Origin: Nemopilema nomurai
Taxonomy: Eukaryota > Cnidaria > Scyphozoa > Rhizostomeae > Rhizostomatidae
Length of the DNA stretch: 64,000 bases
Assembly: GCA_003864495.1 (NCBI GenBank)
Contig: ML133373.1
Coordinates: 124,001 to 188,000 of the forward strand
Direction of reading: 5' to 3'
The first letter of the stretch is position 1. The number at the start of each line of letters is the position of its first letter. Below are positions 34,411 to 47,700 of the stretch, one piece after another. The position numbers and the translations under genes are program-made. Under the pieces are notes generated by a model. The model was not told the DNA's origin, searched no databases, and worked only from the letters and a program-made list of their open reading frames with translations.

Positions 34411-37400
34411 CACGTATGCAAGTCAGTCAATCTATATCTTGTCCCATGTTTCTGTTTTCTCTCCCATCCTTTGCTCAGCCTGCAAATACAAGGGCTCCTG
34501 TGTTTATTGCATATAATTTATCAAGTAGTTTTATTTCCTTATTCCCAAGTAGCTTAGCGAGCTTTTCAGCGTGAAATATCGTTTTGCAATTGACAGAGGT
34601 CACAGACTCCAATTCTCATGCCTTCGCATACATAATTCAATGTTCACGCCCCTTCCGACAACCGAATTCTTTTCCGAAAAGCGAAACAGCTGAAGGGAGT
34701 TTAGGGTGACAATCTGCTTACTCCGAGTATTATTGTATTGCGTTGCGACAGAACAGTTGCCTGCCAGTCATCCTTGCCTGGTTGAGTGAGTCATCAAGGT
34801 ATAGACCGCGTATTGTTTGACGCAGAACTCTACGCTAGAAAAGGCGAGTGGCAAAACATTCCTATTCCAACTTACAACTACTCTCATGTACACTGTAAAT
34901 TATTAGGCCTACAACACTGTTGTCTACACCACACCATATTACACTACATTACACCACATATTGACAATATTGTTACCAGTTGTTGCTAAAGGCTCGACCT
35001 GCCCATATTGGACAAGGCCATGCTATACGAGAAGACTACACTCCTCCATGTTTTGACTCGGTACAAAACTTTCCCTTCTTCTTTTGAACCGGATCAAGCA
35101 TTCCTAATGTTGAGCTGTGTTCTGCTTCCTTTGGCTATTTCACTGAAATTCTATAAAGTCATTCGTGCACGTATGGATCTCAAAGTCGGTGGAACAGATT
35201 CAAAATCATATTTCATACCTTTCCTTGCTTACAAAGCTTCCAAACAGAGAAGGCTTACTCTTTAGTACAGACAAGACGCTCAAGGAACTGCGTCGCAACT
35301 TTCAGTTTGTCAGAAATAAATATTATCTTTGTCGCTCATTCAATTTCCTTAACCACCTGCCAAGCTCGTATCAAGCTTTAATTTTTTGTCATGAGAACAT
35401 TTCACTTCGCCGATCGGGTTGCTTGGAAACTGGCAGCCATTGTTTTCGTTGTTTTTGAACGGCGTGTATGCACTTTGATTTTAACATCTAATATTTTTAC
35501 AGCAATCAAAATGTTACTAGATTTTTATTACAATCTTTGTCTTTTTTTCGGCGACGAGAAAGTCACTTTAAAGATGGTTAAGGTATAATCTGGTGCGTTC
35601 TTTGATCATACCAGCCCTCTTCAACCCGTGGACTGCCACCATAGTTACTGTAATCTGATTCGCTCCTACTTGTAGAGAGCTTTTTAGACAGAATCAGTTA
35701 TTTTCAAAGAGGACCACATGCTTATCTGATCTGATCTGATCAGATCTGTAGTTGAAACGAGTTTCAAGTCTATTCAAGCATTAGGAATAGGAATCCTAGT
35801 CAGTTGTCTGTTGGATAAATGACAGATAAATCTGTTTGATAAATCTTCACTCTCTAGGTTGTTTACTTGTTTCGTTTCTGTAGCTCCTCACATGTCCATT
35901 TTGCTCCTTTTAAGTACTGCCAGGAAGAGCTAGATCTTGGGTTTTCGATTTTTATTGCTGAAAAATCCGTCAGTGTCCAACTTGATTCTACTTGACAAAA
36001 ACGTTTTCCTTATTCAAAGCAATTAATTTTTGAAGCCTTTTTACGGGCTTGCATCACTGCCAGAATTTTTGTCGAATGCCAGATCTTTTGGTATTGTGTT
36101 TGATATAATGGCCCCTACCACTAATGATTAACAAATTTGCTGAAAAAGTTATCTACACCCTCTCCTCCCCTTCTTCTTTCAATTTCCTTTTTTAAGCTAT
36201 ATGTGAACACCCTCCAAATGTTTGATCACGATGCGTGTAATGAGAATAATTTTATATGTGTGGTCACGTACTTACGAAGGCATGCTCATCGTGCTTTCCC
36301 GTTCTAATTCACTTTCTCGTGCCTAAAGCGTGTTCTCTGTTGATCTCCGCTACCATGTGCTCTCTGCCTATTATCTGCCTATTCTCTGCCTATTCGCTCG
36401 CAATGATTCCGCGTAGATCATTCCGGCAATCCGGATGGTTACCCTGGTGTGCAAGCGCAAGCCCTAAGCTGTGTACACCTGTATTGTTTTGGTCAAACAA
36501 CCCCTTGTATCAGCTGTTTTTGTTCCATTTAAAGCCAATTCATATTTTTTCTAATTACCCGTCGCAAAAGATGAGCACTGGGAAACTTAAAGCAAAATGC
36601 ACCTGTATTTGGCTGTGGTCCAGCGTGCTGCACAAACGCGACTTTACAGGGCACCTTGCGATCTTCTTCCTTCCTCTACGGTTGATAGAGAACATTGAGC
36701 AGCCCTGACCAGTCAGAGATTCGTCTGGCGATTCTCTCAAAATCTCGAAGTTTGGGTTTATTCATGAACTTCTGTTAAAAGCTACCCGATAATAAAAGCG
36801 CTCTTCAAAATCCAGTTCTGTTGAAGTTTTTTCGCTTACCAACGAAATCACTTTATGATTGAAATTTACGTTTTTCCTAATTCAAAGTTGAATTGCATTC
36901 CCAATTTGTTAAAAGACTCACTTGTTTTACGGCGATTCCTTGAAGTTAATAGCCTATAATTTGTTGTTGCTGAACTTCAGAGCCATACCTCAGTTTGATT
37001 GTGTTCTTTGAATCAGCTCTCGATTTTTCGGCAACAAAATTCGATCTTTTCTCTGATAGCACACCGCGAATGGAATCGAAATTTCGGCGAAAACAATCAT
37101 GGCGAGTTGAAGGTCACGTGGGCTGCTGATTGAAGCAGTTCTGCGGCCGGTTAATGACGAATCCGGGAAGCGCTGCCATTGTGATTGGCTCGTTGCGCAA
37201 TTAGAAATCTAGACACGTTTTAACTGGCCATAAACTACCTTGTTGTGAGAAAATGGGCAATTAACGATTGTTTGCCGACTGAAATAGTTAGCAACGGAGG
37301 ATATTATTTTGTCATATGCATTTGGTATGTCATTTCAAAGGAAATTTAATGTATTCAGCGTGCATTAGACTATATTGGTAATGCACAACTTAAAAGGGGA

Positions 37401-37607
37401 TTGCCACACTTTCAACCGAAGGTAACAGACCTTGAATGTAGCAATGAATCTCCTCATTGCTTACGAGGTCCATGAAGTGAATTTCTGCAATGAAGTGAAT
37501 TTAGTAGTGGACGCGGAAAACTGCCGGGAGACATTAACTGACTAGTGGAAGAAAGCTTGTGTATGGAAACTCTCGTCTAGAAAAGAATCAGAGGGGTTGT
37601 GTAGATC

Positions 37608-37745
37608 ATCAGAAGGAGGCATCATCAGAAGGAGGCATTATCAGAAGGAGGCATTATCAGAAGGAGGCATTATCAGAAGGAGGCATTATCAGAAGGAGGC
37701 ATCATCAGAAGGAGGCACCATCACAAGAGGGCATCATCAGAATTA
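37608..37745. repeat. 16-bp minisatellite, about 8 copies
   Basis: The unit is ATCAGAAGGAGGCATT, with ATCATCAG variants at the start and decayed copies at the end. Confidence 0.9.
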
Positions 37746-37893
37746 GGCATTTTTGAGGTGACCTCCAGGGAATCGAATATTATCACAAGTTTTAATTGAT
37801 TTTATTTTCGTCAACATTAGCAAATCACAACCAGGTATCAGCCTGGAAGAATAAGCTTTGTAACTCTTTGTTCATTATCGGCTATGGAATCAT

Positions 37894-38307
37894 TCATAAA
37901 TGCCCTTGAGTTTTTCTTGATATTAACGCAATTTTGTGATATAGATTTTTTATGATTCCCTTAGTACTTTTGCGGAAACGTCCATTTTGAGAATAATCCT
38001 CATGTTCTTTGTAAATCGTCCAGCGGTATTTCTTGAATTGTGCGAATTTAATCACTTCAAATTCGTGTATAGCTTCGTATTCAATCGATGACACGTGTAG
38101 TTTAAATCGCATACTTTCGTACCTTGAATTCCGGTTGTCTATGTCTTTGTCAAAACCAATTAGTGTCAATGGCATGAGCACTTGATTTCTGGTGGGACGT
38201 TTGTGCGGCCATAAAAAATTAATTGCTACAAACGCGGATATTTCTGTAAAAAGCATTCTGTGAACAGAATTTCGCGGCGTGAAGCCCATCCAGAATGGTC
38301 CTGTCAA
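37894..38307 (-). CDS. Open frame of unknown nature
   Basis: The minus strand is open for 137 codons with no low-complexity bias, but the sequence is AT-rich and matches no family I know. No clear splice signal or promoter was found. It may be a chance frame or a fossil exon. Confidence 0.15.
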   Translation of the reverse strand: MTGPFWMGFTPRNSVHRMLFTEISAFVAINFLWPHKRPTRNQVLMPLTLIGFDKDIDNRNSRYESMRFKLHVSSIEYEAIHEFEVIKFAQFKKYRWTIYKEHEDYSQNGRFRKSTKGIIKNLYHKIALISRKTQGHL

Positions 38308-38725
38308 GTGGTTTCTTGTTCTTCAACTGAACTGTGCAGTTGAGTCGTTCATGCATGTCTCTACCAAGTCCCCGTTGTTCAGATGTGTGCAAGGTTAGTG
38401 AATATGTTAGGCCCACACGCAATCTTGGTTTTTCTGCAAAATTCCGAACACACCAATCCCCCTTCCCCGACTTGTTTGCTTCTACCGGTTTTGTGTGTGA
38501 ACTGCCCCTACTTTGCTGCTGTGAAATGGTAGTTGGACAAGCTTGATTCCCCTCTACACTGATATTTAAAAGTCACAAGAGTGGCATGGCTCGGAAATTG
38601 TGCATCGCCATGATAAACATAGTCACGAAAGAGCACCATTAATCCGATTGCCAGACAACGAGAATAATTAGCACATATTTTGAACTCTCTTTTCCTTTTC
38701 CTTAGAAATTATTATTATCCCGATT

Positions 38726-39630
38726 TTTTGCTTCATAGAATATCTTGCTTCGTAGAGTATTTTGCTTCAAAGAATATCTTGCTTCATATAATATCTTGCT
38801 TCAAAGAATATCTTGCTTCGTAGAATATCTTGGTTCACAGAATATTTTGTTTCAAAGAATATCTTGCTTCATAGAATATCTAGCTTCAAAGAATATCTTG
38901 CTTCAAAGAATATCTTGCTTCGTAGAGTATTTTGCTTCAAAGAATATCTTGCTTCATAGAATATCTTGCTTCATAGAATATCTAGCTTCAAAGAATATCT
39001 TGCTTCGTAGAATATCTTGCTTCAAAGAATATTTTGTTTCAAAGAATATCTTGCTTCAAAGAATATCTTGCTTCAAAGAATATCTTGCTTCAAAGAATAT
39101 CTTGCTTCGTAGAGTATTTTGCTTCAAAGAATACCTTGCTTCAAAGAATATCTTGCTTCATAGAATATCTAGCTTCAAAGAATATCTTGCTTCGTAGAAT
39201 ATCTTGCTTCAAAGAATATTTTGTTTCAAAGAATATCTTGCTTCATAGAATATCTTGCTTCAAAGAATATCTTGCTTCAAAGAATATCTTGGTTCAAAGA
39301 ATATCTTGCTTCAAAGAATATCTTGCTTCGTAGAATACCTTGCTTCAAAGAATATCTTGCTTCGTAGAATATCTTGCTTCAAAGAATATCTTGCTTCAAA
39401 GAATATCTTGCTTCATAGAATATCTTGCTTCAAAGAATATCTTGCTTCAAAGAATATCTTGGTTCAAAGAATATCTTGGTTCATAAAATATCTTGGTTCA
39501 TAGAATATCTTGCTTCAAAGAATATCTTCCTTCAAAGAATATCTTGCTTCAAAGAATATCTTGCTTCAAAGAATATCTTGCTTCAAAGAATACCTTGCTT
39601 CGTAGAATATCTTGCTTCAAAGAATATCTT
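38726..39630. repeat. 17-bp minisatellite, about 53 copies
   Basis: The unit is AATATCTTGCTTCAAAG, with alternatives CATAG or CGTAG at the end and CTAGC, CTTGG or TTTG in the middle. It shares its length but not its sequence with the array in the intron of gene C. Because 17 is not divisible by three, each plus frame cycles through the same 17-residue peptide (ISCFKEYLASKNILLQR), so long open frames appear without selection for coding. Confidence 0.95.
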
Positions 39631-40532
39631 TCACATTGAGATGTGGAGATCGACATTTTCACTCACTCAGCTCGAACCTGTCGCTACCCAGTAATTAACC
39701 TCGATCAAATGAAAGCTTTAGCGGGACTAAGAAGAAAGCTTTAGCTAAGTACTGAGGTCAAACGTAAAGTACCCAATTTTTGTGGGGCATTTTTCACCCT
39801 TTTTTGTTGGTGTCCCATATTGGGTTGTTTGTGTGCCAACAGCCCTGGCTAAAAGGGGTTTGATTAATCAGAAGAGGGTCCTTGTATAAAAGGTAGATAG
39901 GTGCGGCTCTATGTGTAAGCTCGTACCGGAACTAAGTTGTCGCTGACTACCAAAGATCCTGATCCTGCAACCATAGCCAAAATGTGGTTGATGTCATTAT
40001 GAGCATTCCCTTGAGGCTCCGTCATCACTGGCTTGGAATGTTAACGCATTTCTTATTTTTTCCCAACCCCACATTTGCATTTATCCTGCCATTGAAAATG
40101 GACGCTAATCTCTCTCTTCCTAATCTAACGTTACATTAAAGAACAGTGTCCAGTGTAAATTAGATTTTCATTTGTTTATTGAGGTCATGGGATATCAGGG
40201 GTTTCAATGAGGCGAAAAGTTTTGAACAGAATTGTGGCAAAGGGCGGGTGACGCATTGACGTCCTTCTCTGCAGATGGAGCAGAAGCTGGTGTGACATGT
40301 TTTCAAGTACTGTGTAATAGTTTGTGAGTCTATTGGTAAGATAGAGAAGGAAATGCAAAGATGATTCGATTTCGTTTTCATTTGCTTGAGCTTGGTTCCA
40401 CGTGCAATCCCGTTGTATCGATCGACATGGGGAGAATTTAGAATGGCTGCAAGTTTGTGGTTTCGAAACCGTGGTATTATGATAAAATTTTCCGTTTCCT
40501 CGATGAGTCTGAGTTTTTTTCCTTATTTGCAG

Positions 40533-42545
40533 GAGAGTATGCCGTTGAAGAGAGCGGAGGCAATCAGCCCGATCATCAAGAGGAAAGGTGACTTGATATT
40601 CTTTTTTCAACTTATTCACTCGATTATACACTCACTCACTCACTCACTCAGTCACTCACTCACTTACTCACTTACTCACTTACTCACTTATTTACCCGTT
40701 ATTTCACTCATTCACTCAATCGCTCAGTCACTCACTCACTTACTCACTCACTCACTTACTCACTTATTTACCCGTTATTTCACTCACTCACTCACTTACT
40801 CACTTACTCACGTATTTACCCGTTATTTCACTCAATCGCTCAGTCACTCACTCACTTACTCACTCACTCACTTACTCACTTATTTACCCGTTATTTCACT
40901 CACTCACTCACTCAGCCATTCACTTATTTTTCGCTCTGACATTCACTCTGCATTTCCACCTTCGCTCTGTCCTCCGAACCATGCAGGCCTCGCACCATGA
41001 AATATAAAGTTGCCTGCCAAGATGCCCGGATGTCTCGTTAGCTTGCTCAAGGTTTCTCATATTAAAATTGCTGCCCTTGCCCCTGCAGATATAACGCCTT
41101 TCACCATACCACACAGCTACCATGAAAGTCCTCTTGTGCGGAACCGAGGAGAGACCATGATTCAGTGTCAGTCGTTGCCAGGAAACTTGCTCAAATGTAA
41201 ATCGAAATCTCTCGAAGTTTTCGGAACACTTGTTAATAGAAAGGCGATTGGGCACGTGTCCGTTGAAGTCTGGTTTTCGCAAGAGGATGAACTGCTTTTC
41301 GTCCGGCTGCAGAGCGTGGACCTACTTGCAAAGCCAAACCCGTCAGTGATAGGTTCACCATGGGACTTCGAGCCGAGGGCCAAAGTGTTTCTACAAAGTC
41401 ATAAGCAGAAGCCGCGCTCCTTGAAGCTACACTCAGCGGCCTACATACCGGTGAAGAAGGTTTCCCTTCAAGGCCAGTGCTTGACCCTGACATGCTTCGA
41501 CGCCAAGAGACCCAATGAACTGACCCCCATTGGCTACGTCTTTTTCCCCTTGACCGACATCGACCTTTCCTGGAAGTCCTCTTCATATACCCGAGAAATC
41601 GTTTCCCATTCAGAGGTATTTGTTGTGTTTATTTTCTTTGAACTTTTCATCTGTTTTACGTTGCTGATATTTGCAACAGTGACCAAGACAGAACCGCTGT
41701 TCTTTTGGGCCTGAACAGCGTGTGACTGATCACCCATTCCTCTCTTCCCTGATGCAAATCTCCCTGGTTTTGACGCTTTTACTTGTTCTGAAGGCGAAGT
41801 CACTGAAATACACCAAAAGCGGCGCATTTCATTGGCTTGACGCATGACCAATCAGTAGCCACTCATACCTCCCTTTAGAATAGTCCAGGTAGAAAAGTTA
41901 CAAATAAAAGTCCCATCGTATTTTCATTAATGTAATATGAGCTCACGGTCATTGCATTATGGGCTTAAATTGATTATTTATTGTGTTGCTGTACATTTTA
42001 GCCAGATTCTTCGCTTAGAGATTGAGTCAAATGCAGCCGCTGTAGCCGGCGTGAAGTTTGTTCTTCTCTCGAGGTGACTTTATAACTGTGTTGTTTTCCA
42101 GCCGGAGGGTTTTTCGACTGGGGTGGCGGAGGTGAAGCTGCTCTGGGCGTCGGCCACCGAAACGCTGACCATCAAACTCGGCTGCATACGGAGACTGAAG
42201 AGTCCACGTGGCACCCTAAAACGACCCTTTTACGTCAAAGCATTTGTGTTTATCAGCGGCTGTGAAAAGAAGCGCTGGAAATCGGCGACAAAGATAGCCG
42301 AGCCAAATCTTTTCATCGATGATGACTTTTCTGTTGATATCGACCCCGGACAGATCGCCGAAACAAGTGTGCTGATCCAGGTGTTTGCAAAGCCCCGGGA
42401 ACTTTTCTCATTCCATCCAGAACTGATCGGAGAGGTGATCATTGGTCCATACATGCCGAAAGTGTCCGGGTCATTTACGCAGTGGGAGAATATGGTGGCC
42501 AAACCGTTTGAGGAAATTGTCGATCTTCATGATTTGTACTTGTGA
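40533..42545 (+). CDS. Synaptotagmin-like protein D (C2A + C2B; 5' exons not found)
   Basis: Exons: 40533-40587 (phase 0 to 1), 41089-41615, 42102-42545. They sum to 1,026 nt, 342 codons with the stop. The first recognised exon gives a basic segment (ESMPLKRAEAISPIIKRK). The second holds a linker and C2A (GHVSVEVWFSQEDELLFVRL, RAKVFLQSHKQKPRSLKL, TPIGYVFFPL). The third holds an undivided C2B (VAEVKLLWASATETLTIKLG, YVKAFVFISGCEKKRWKSAT, LIGEVIIG, TQWENM) ending VDLHDLYL, where the usual WHxL has become LHDL. Calcium-loop aspartates are almost all gone. It is the most divergent member: its C2B is not split by an intron, it has an extra intron before C2A, and no membrane-anchor exon was recognised upstream. 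A poly(A) signal follows at 42635. Confidence 0.75.
40627..40915. repeat. CACT tetranucleotide array with higher-order unit, in intron of gene D
   Basis: Runs of CACT/TACT are interrupted about every 60-90 bp by TATTTACCCGTTATTTCACT, giving a higher-order repeat. It lies in the 501-bp intron 40588-41088. Confidence 0.9.
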
Positions 42546-44711
42546 GCACCGACGGGTGTCATTGCTTTGTTCGAAAACTTGGGGGGTGGGGTGGGAGGGG
42601 GTTTCCCGGTAAAGCGCACCTGTTCAATGCACTTAATAAACCTTAAAGGAGATTACCGCAGAGCGAGCAATACCCGTTGCAGGAGTTTCAAGGGGTGAAT
42701 CAGTGCTGGATTTACGCTGGATTTCCTGTAGTAAACACAACTTCCCATAGTATTTATAGTAAAATAATTTCACGATTAATGTCACTTCATCTATTTGGAT
42801 TCTTTAATATCACTTCTAGGGAAATGCCAGTGGGTTGTGAATTTCAAATTCTCATAGTCATGTTTTAAAAGTTCCACGTTGCTGCAAATGTCATTGTTCC
42901 ACTGTAATATCCAAAGTTCAACTGTAATATCATTAACTTCCTTTTAAATTTAATTTCCCTTTAATTTTAATTTCCCTTTAAATTTAATTTCCCTTTAAAT
43001 TTGCTAGATGTCAAGCTTCTTTGCAATATGTCATAAAAGGTTACGTCTCTTGTAAACCTTAAACAATGGGAGTTTTTGAACCGTGTTTCTACCTAGATTT
43101 AACAATCTTAGGATCTTAACATCAACATAGCACATGCTTGATTTTGTTTTTACATTGTGAATAAGTCTGCGTTTTACAGATTCAAATCAGAATCATCAGT
43201 ATTCCTCGATCACGTGATCTTATTGTCAAGTGCTTTCACTTGGATTTATGAGAAAATTTTGTACAATTTTGTTTAAAGCACATTTTGCAAATGCATTCAA
43301 AAGTGAGTGATAGATGTTTTTTAGCTTTAATTTTTTAGACAAGGATTGCAACAAATGTTCTAGTTGGGCTTTTTTCTGATTCTCTTTTCAACGACTTCAA
43401 AGTTATGAATTCCCCAAAGGGCTTTAATATCAACGAAGTGCCAATAAATTAATAAACTGGGTGGAGAAATATGAAGTGCAAATAAAGTCACGAAAAAAGA
43501 AGGAATAGATATTTACCTCAGAACCAGCTGCATCTCGATAAGCCTGTCTCGTGGTTCAGTCATCAGGAGATGTACTAATAAATGTATTCCTACTCACCTC
43601 TTCAAAGTTGATGATGGGGAGGTGTTAGTTTATAATGCTTTGTTCTATTGTTCCTAGAGGACACGGGTACGGTTCCATTCTTCGAAGTGCGTTATGATGT
43701 ATCACAGGGGCACGTTGTTTACGGCTATGCGTTAATCACGTGTGCTTTGTTCGGTGGCGGCAGGCTCATACCAGTTCGTTTTGTTTGTCAAGGGTGGCTA
43801 AGTGAGGTCGGCAAATGATGAAAAACTTCTCTTTGATGCATAGATTACATACCATGAGCTACAAGTCCCCTTGCATCCCCACCAATGAACATAGGGGGCT
43901 CTATTGCCGACAACTTGGCTGCCCCTCCCTTTGATTGTTTCATGCACGCATCGAATACTTGTGGGACGCAATCCCGTGCAATAGAATGCGATTGCGCCCT
44001 AATGGAATGGCAAGACTGTTGGGTGTCTAGATTCTGCTCCCCAATCCTCTCCACTTAGTGTCCTCTCCACTCACTCACTCCTCCTTTCGCCTTCAAGTGG
44101 CTACTGCTCTCGTTTTCCACGCTTCAGTTGCCTTCATGTCCCTTTGGTCAGTTGTCTTCAACCCTCTACCCATTTATATTGGCAGAAACGGTTCATATCT
44201 GTCGATTTCGTTTTTAGGTCGATATTCAATTATGTATCCGTATGCGAACGCTTGTGATGGCGAGTTAATCAGATCTTTATTGGGCCTGACCGTAATTATT
44301 TGTCCGGGATTAGATTTCAAATTGAATTTAGGTGGAGGAAGTATTTTTGTATTTCAAATGCTTTTGCAAAGCTTTGTTCGCTGCGCCGGAGTCGATTGAG
44401 AGCGAGTGGCTGACCATGAAAACAATGATTTGTAGAATCAGTATTTGAACACATGCACAGGTTTGTAAACAAAGGAAATGGGCTACACAACAGGTGGAAG
44501 GGAATTGCGCCTTCATTGCTTTAAGGAAAAGACCATGTGTTGTTGCGCTAACGACTAAAGTTATTGTGGCGCAGAACAGATGCGAACGAAGTCGGTCGAT
44601 GAAAGATGCCCCAAAGATCGCAATAGCGATGCAACGAAGTCTCTGGTGATATCCGTTCATTCTGCAGAGTCAGTCAAACGCAACTGAAGTGCTTTTCACA
44701 GCAGTGTGGAG
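42546..44711. other. Spacer between genes D and E
   Basis: No gene was supported. It contains a three- to four-copy 17-bp repeat (AATTTCCCTTTAAATTT) at 42948-43005 and short unassigned open frames. Confidence 0.4.
42635..42640 (+). terminator. Polyadenylation signal of gene D
   Basis: AATAAA 90 bp after the stop of gene D, in an otherwise non-coding stretch. Confidence 0.6.
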
Positions 44712-47700
44712 ATGGACCAAACAAAAACGAGGACCGAAAGTCGATCCAAAGGTAAAACATTCTCCAACTAGTTTTGATTTTGACGTCATACACACCTCAT
44801 ACACAGCACATGTATGTAGGCGGAGCGACGTTAACGGAGTTTTGTTGGAACCCAGTCAATGCTTATCATATCAGATAAAGACATCATTCATTGCATTCAG
44901 AATTATGTTAAAGAGGACCTTGAAGCAGGTTATTTTGAGCTAGCAGGTATCCAGGCTGGGCAACCGTTTGGAAAACTGTCAGGCGTTATGCGGTGATAAT
45001 GCCCAGTAAACAACGAGATGATGTTTGATAAATCATGGCTGAAAAACTTAAACCAGCGTCCCACTCATGTTACAGTTGAAATGAATCTGTTGCAGATGAC
45101 GGAATGAGTTACAGCGAAAATAAGAATAAAAAAGGCATGCTACTAGACGCCTTGACGATCACCTTGTAAAATGCTTCTCAACGGACTCTCTTACTTCTTC
45201 GACCCACTATTGCACGTCGTTTCAATTATTTCTTTCAATTATTACAAAATTTTCTCAACATTTCGTTCTCGGCTCTTAGCATTTCGTTTGTAAGATTTAA
45301 AAAATTAAATTTCGCTTCAGATTTTAGATTGCCTGATGCCATAGAGCTATTGTTTGCTTTTGCCTTATGCTATCACAACCTCTTTTCGATGTTAACCTAC
45401 ATAAATATTTGCACACGAGCGCATCTTGCTACCATTACGTAAGCCCAAATAGCAAGTTAACCATTGCTGCTAATTCGAATTTCTATTGAGAATCGAGTAC
45501 ATAATCTTTGTGAAGATTGTATTGGTGACCAAATGTTTTGTTCTAAATAATTTCAAATAACAAGGAGCGGTGGAGCCATAGTCTTTTCAAACTGAAAGTG
45601 CTTTTTTATCCCAGAGTTCTCAGATAATGTAAGCGTTTGTGCTTTTGTTTGGTCAGCCTTTGGTCATATGCCGGAATTTGCAATCTTTAAGGATTTATTT
45701 TCTATTTCGTATTAGAAATCTTTATCAACTTCTTTGACACAGCATAACGACTTCTAAAATTATCTCGAGTTTCAAAGAATGTTTTTATCGTGAGACAAAA
45801 AGAAAATGTTACGCCCTAGAAAATATTTACAGCTAAGCACAACAGAGGAGCCACAGTAGCCACTTATCTACTGAGATGTGGCTGGCTGGCATGCGGACTC
45901 TTGAGAATGAGTTCAAAAGACCAGATTCACTGCAAATGACTTTGCTTTTATGAAAGGGAGATTCTAAGTTGTTCTATGCTAGTCTTTTCATTATGGGAAT
46001 TGTGCGTTTTGTAGATGTTGTTTTAACTATAGCCAAAAAGACCATTTATTTCAAATCTTTTAATCATTATATTCGAAATTTTAATCTGATAAAACGGATA
46101 GGTGAAAACAGCGTTTGTTTTGCTTGAAGAATGCAATTGCTTTTCTTTCATTTCAGACAAAAGTTTTTTAATCGGTGGAAGTGTTGCATTGGGGATTCTT
46201 TTGATCCTTCTGGCACTGGCCATTTGGTGGTTGATCACCAAGAGGAGGCAGCTGAAGCAGAAGAGAGGCCGGGCTGTTGCGAAGTCACCAGAGGTCGTTG
46301 CTAAGCCACCGGACATAAAGGTGAACAAAGTTGAGTTCACGGTGCCCGCAAGTAGCTTGAAGCACCGGTCATGGGACACTGCGTCATCGCAAGAACAGAA
46401 AATGCCATTAATCGAAGCCGGTTTTGAAACCGTATCCAACGAGTCCGCAGCCTCTAACAAACCACCCGAGGGCATTCCGACCGTGTTTGGTCTACTACGC
46501 CCGGATCTGTACTTGTCGGACACTGAAAGCGAGCACGGTTCATTTCCTCTCGGCCACATCGGGAGAATTTGGTTTCGCCTGGAGTACAACTGCGAGACGG
46601 AGAATCTGTTCGTGACGGTTGCGAAGATCGAGAATCTGCCAGCGCGCCAGCAACGCGGGAGTTCCTTGTCCATGAGTGGGGCGAGCACGTGCGACTCGTT
46701 TGTGCGGATCTACTTGCTCCCGGACGAAAAGAGGTACTTGCAGACCAAGGTGAAGAAAAAAACCCTGAACCCCAAATTCAATCAGGAGTTTGCATTTTGC
46801 ATGTCTTACAGTATTTTGCGAGAAAGGACGCTGCGATTTTCTGTATATGACGTGGATAGATTTACGCGGCAAAGTGTTATTGGGCATGCGCTGTACTCGT
46901 TGGAGGACCTGGATATCACTATGGCCTTGGAGGAGTGGAAGGACCTGGAAAAGGCTGCACTGGTTTGATTGTATCTTTTGCTATGGTTTCTTGAGTTCTA
47001 GTAACAGATGAGCTTTACAAACTTCACTAGACGTGTTGACAGGAAGAGGATTTGAACGCATTCTGACATCTGTAGTAGCTATGCTAGTACTGAAAGGGGC
47101 ACATCGATGGTGTCATTTACTTTTGAGAAGACTAAGAAAATTGAAAATAGGAAGTTGTTGAAAGGAGGAAGGAATGAAGAGATCGTGGAGGGAAGGAAGA
47201 AATTATAGAGAGAGAGGGGGGGTAGGAAAGAAGGAAAGAATAGATGGGCGAAGAGAGGAAGGAAGGAGAAAAAGAAAAAAAGAAGAAAGGGCAGAATAAC
47301 AGAGAGAAAGAGGGCGTGAACATGGGAAGATGAAAGGTAGAGAGGATTCAAGGACAATAAATGATTATGTCTTCGCCATCTATTCGATTTCTTCTATGTC
47401 GTTTTGATATCAGTGAATCCCTTTTGTTTTAGCCTCTGACTGAAAACTTCGGCGAGGTTCTGATATCAATGACGTATCTTGAACCAATTAATCGCTTGGC
47501 AGTGACTGTTGTCAAGGCAACTGGACTGCATCTCGACGAATTTCAAGTATTGAGTAAGTTTGAATGCTCCAAATATAGATACAAAACACTAGTTTAACGA
47601 AATATAATTAACACTGATTTATATTACTTTAGTCTTTTGATTTTCTAGCTCATATTTTTCAAAGATTGAAGTATTGCAGCGGTGTGATGTGAATCTTAAT

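Larger units (their letters stand above)
34411..40532. other. 6-kb spacer upstream of genes C and D
   Basis: Genes C (-) and D (+) diverge from here, so both promoters and the missing 5' exons of D should be inside. Apart from the two minisatellites and one possible minus open frame, nothing could be assigned. A TATAAAAGG at 39893-39901 lies 640 bp before the first recognised exon of D and is a weak promoter candidate. Confidence 0.4.

Noticed and set aside
35088..35180. Hydrophobic run (FLMLSCVLLPLAISLKFY) as the missing anchor of gene D
   Set aside because: No acceptor upstream, no phase-matched donor, and over 5 kb from the first recognised exon.
38745..39694. Several overlapping plus-strand repeat-peptide frames
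   Set aside because: Produced by a 17-bp minisatellite that is open in all frames; no start, promoter or domain support.
39893..39983. TATAAAAGG followed by ATGTGGTTG as the start of gene D
   Set aside because: The frame stops after six codons and there is no credible donor; no link to 40533 could be made.
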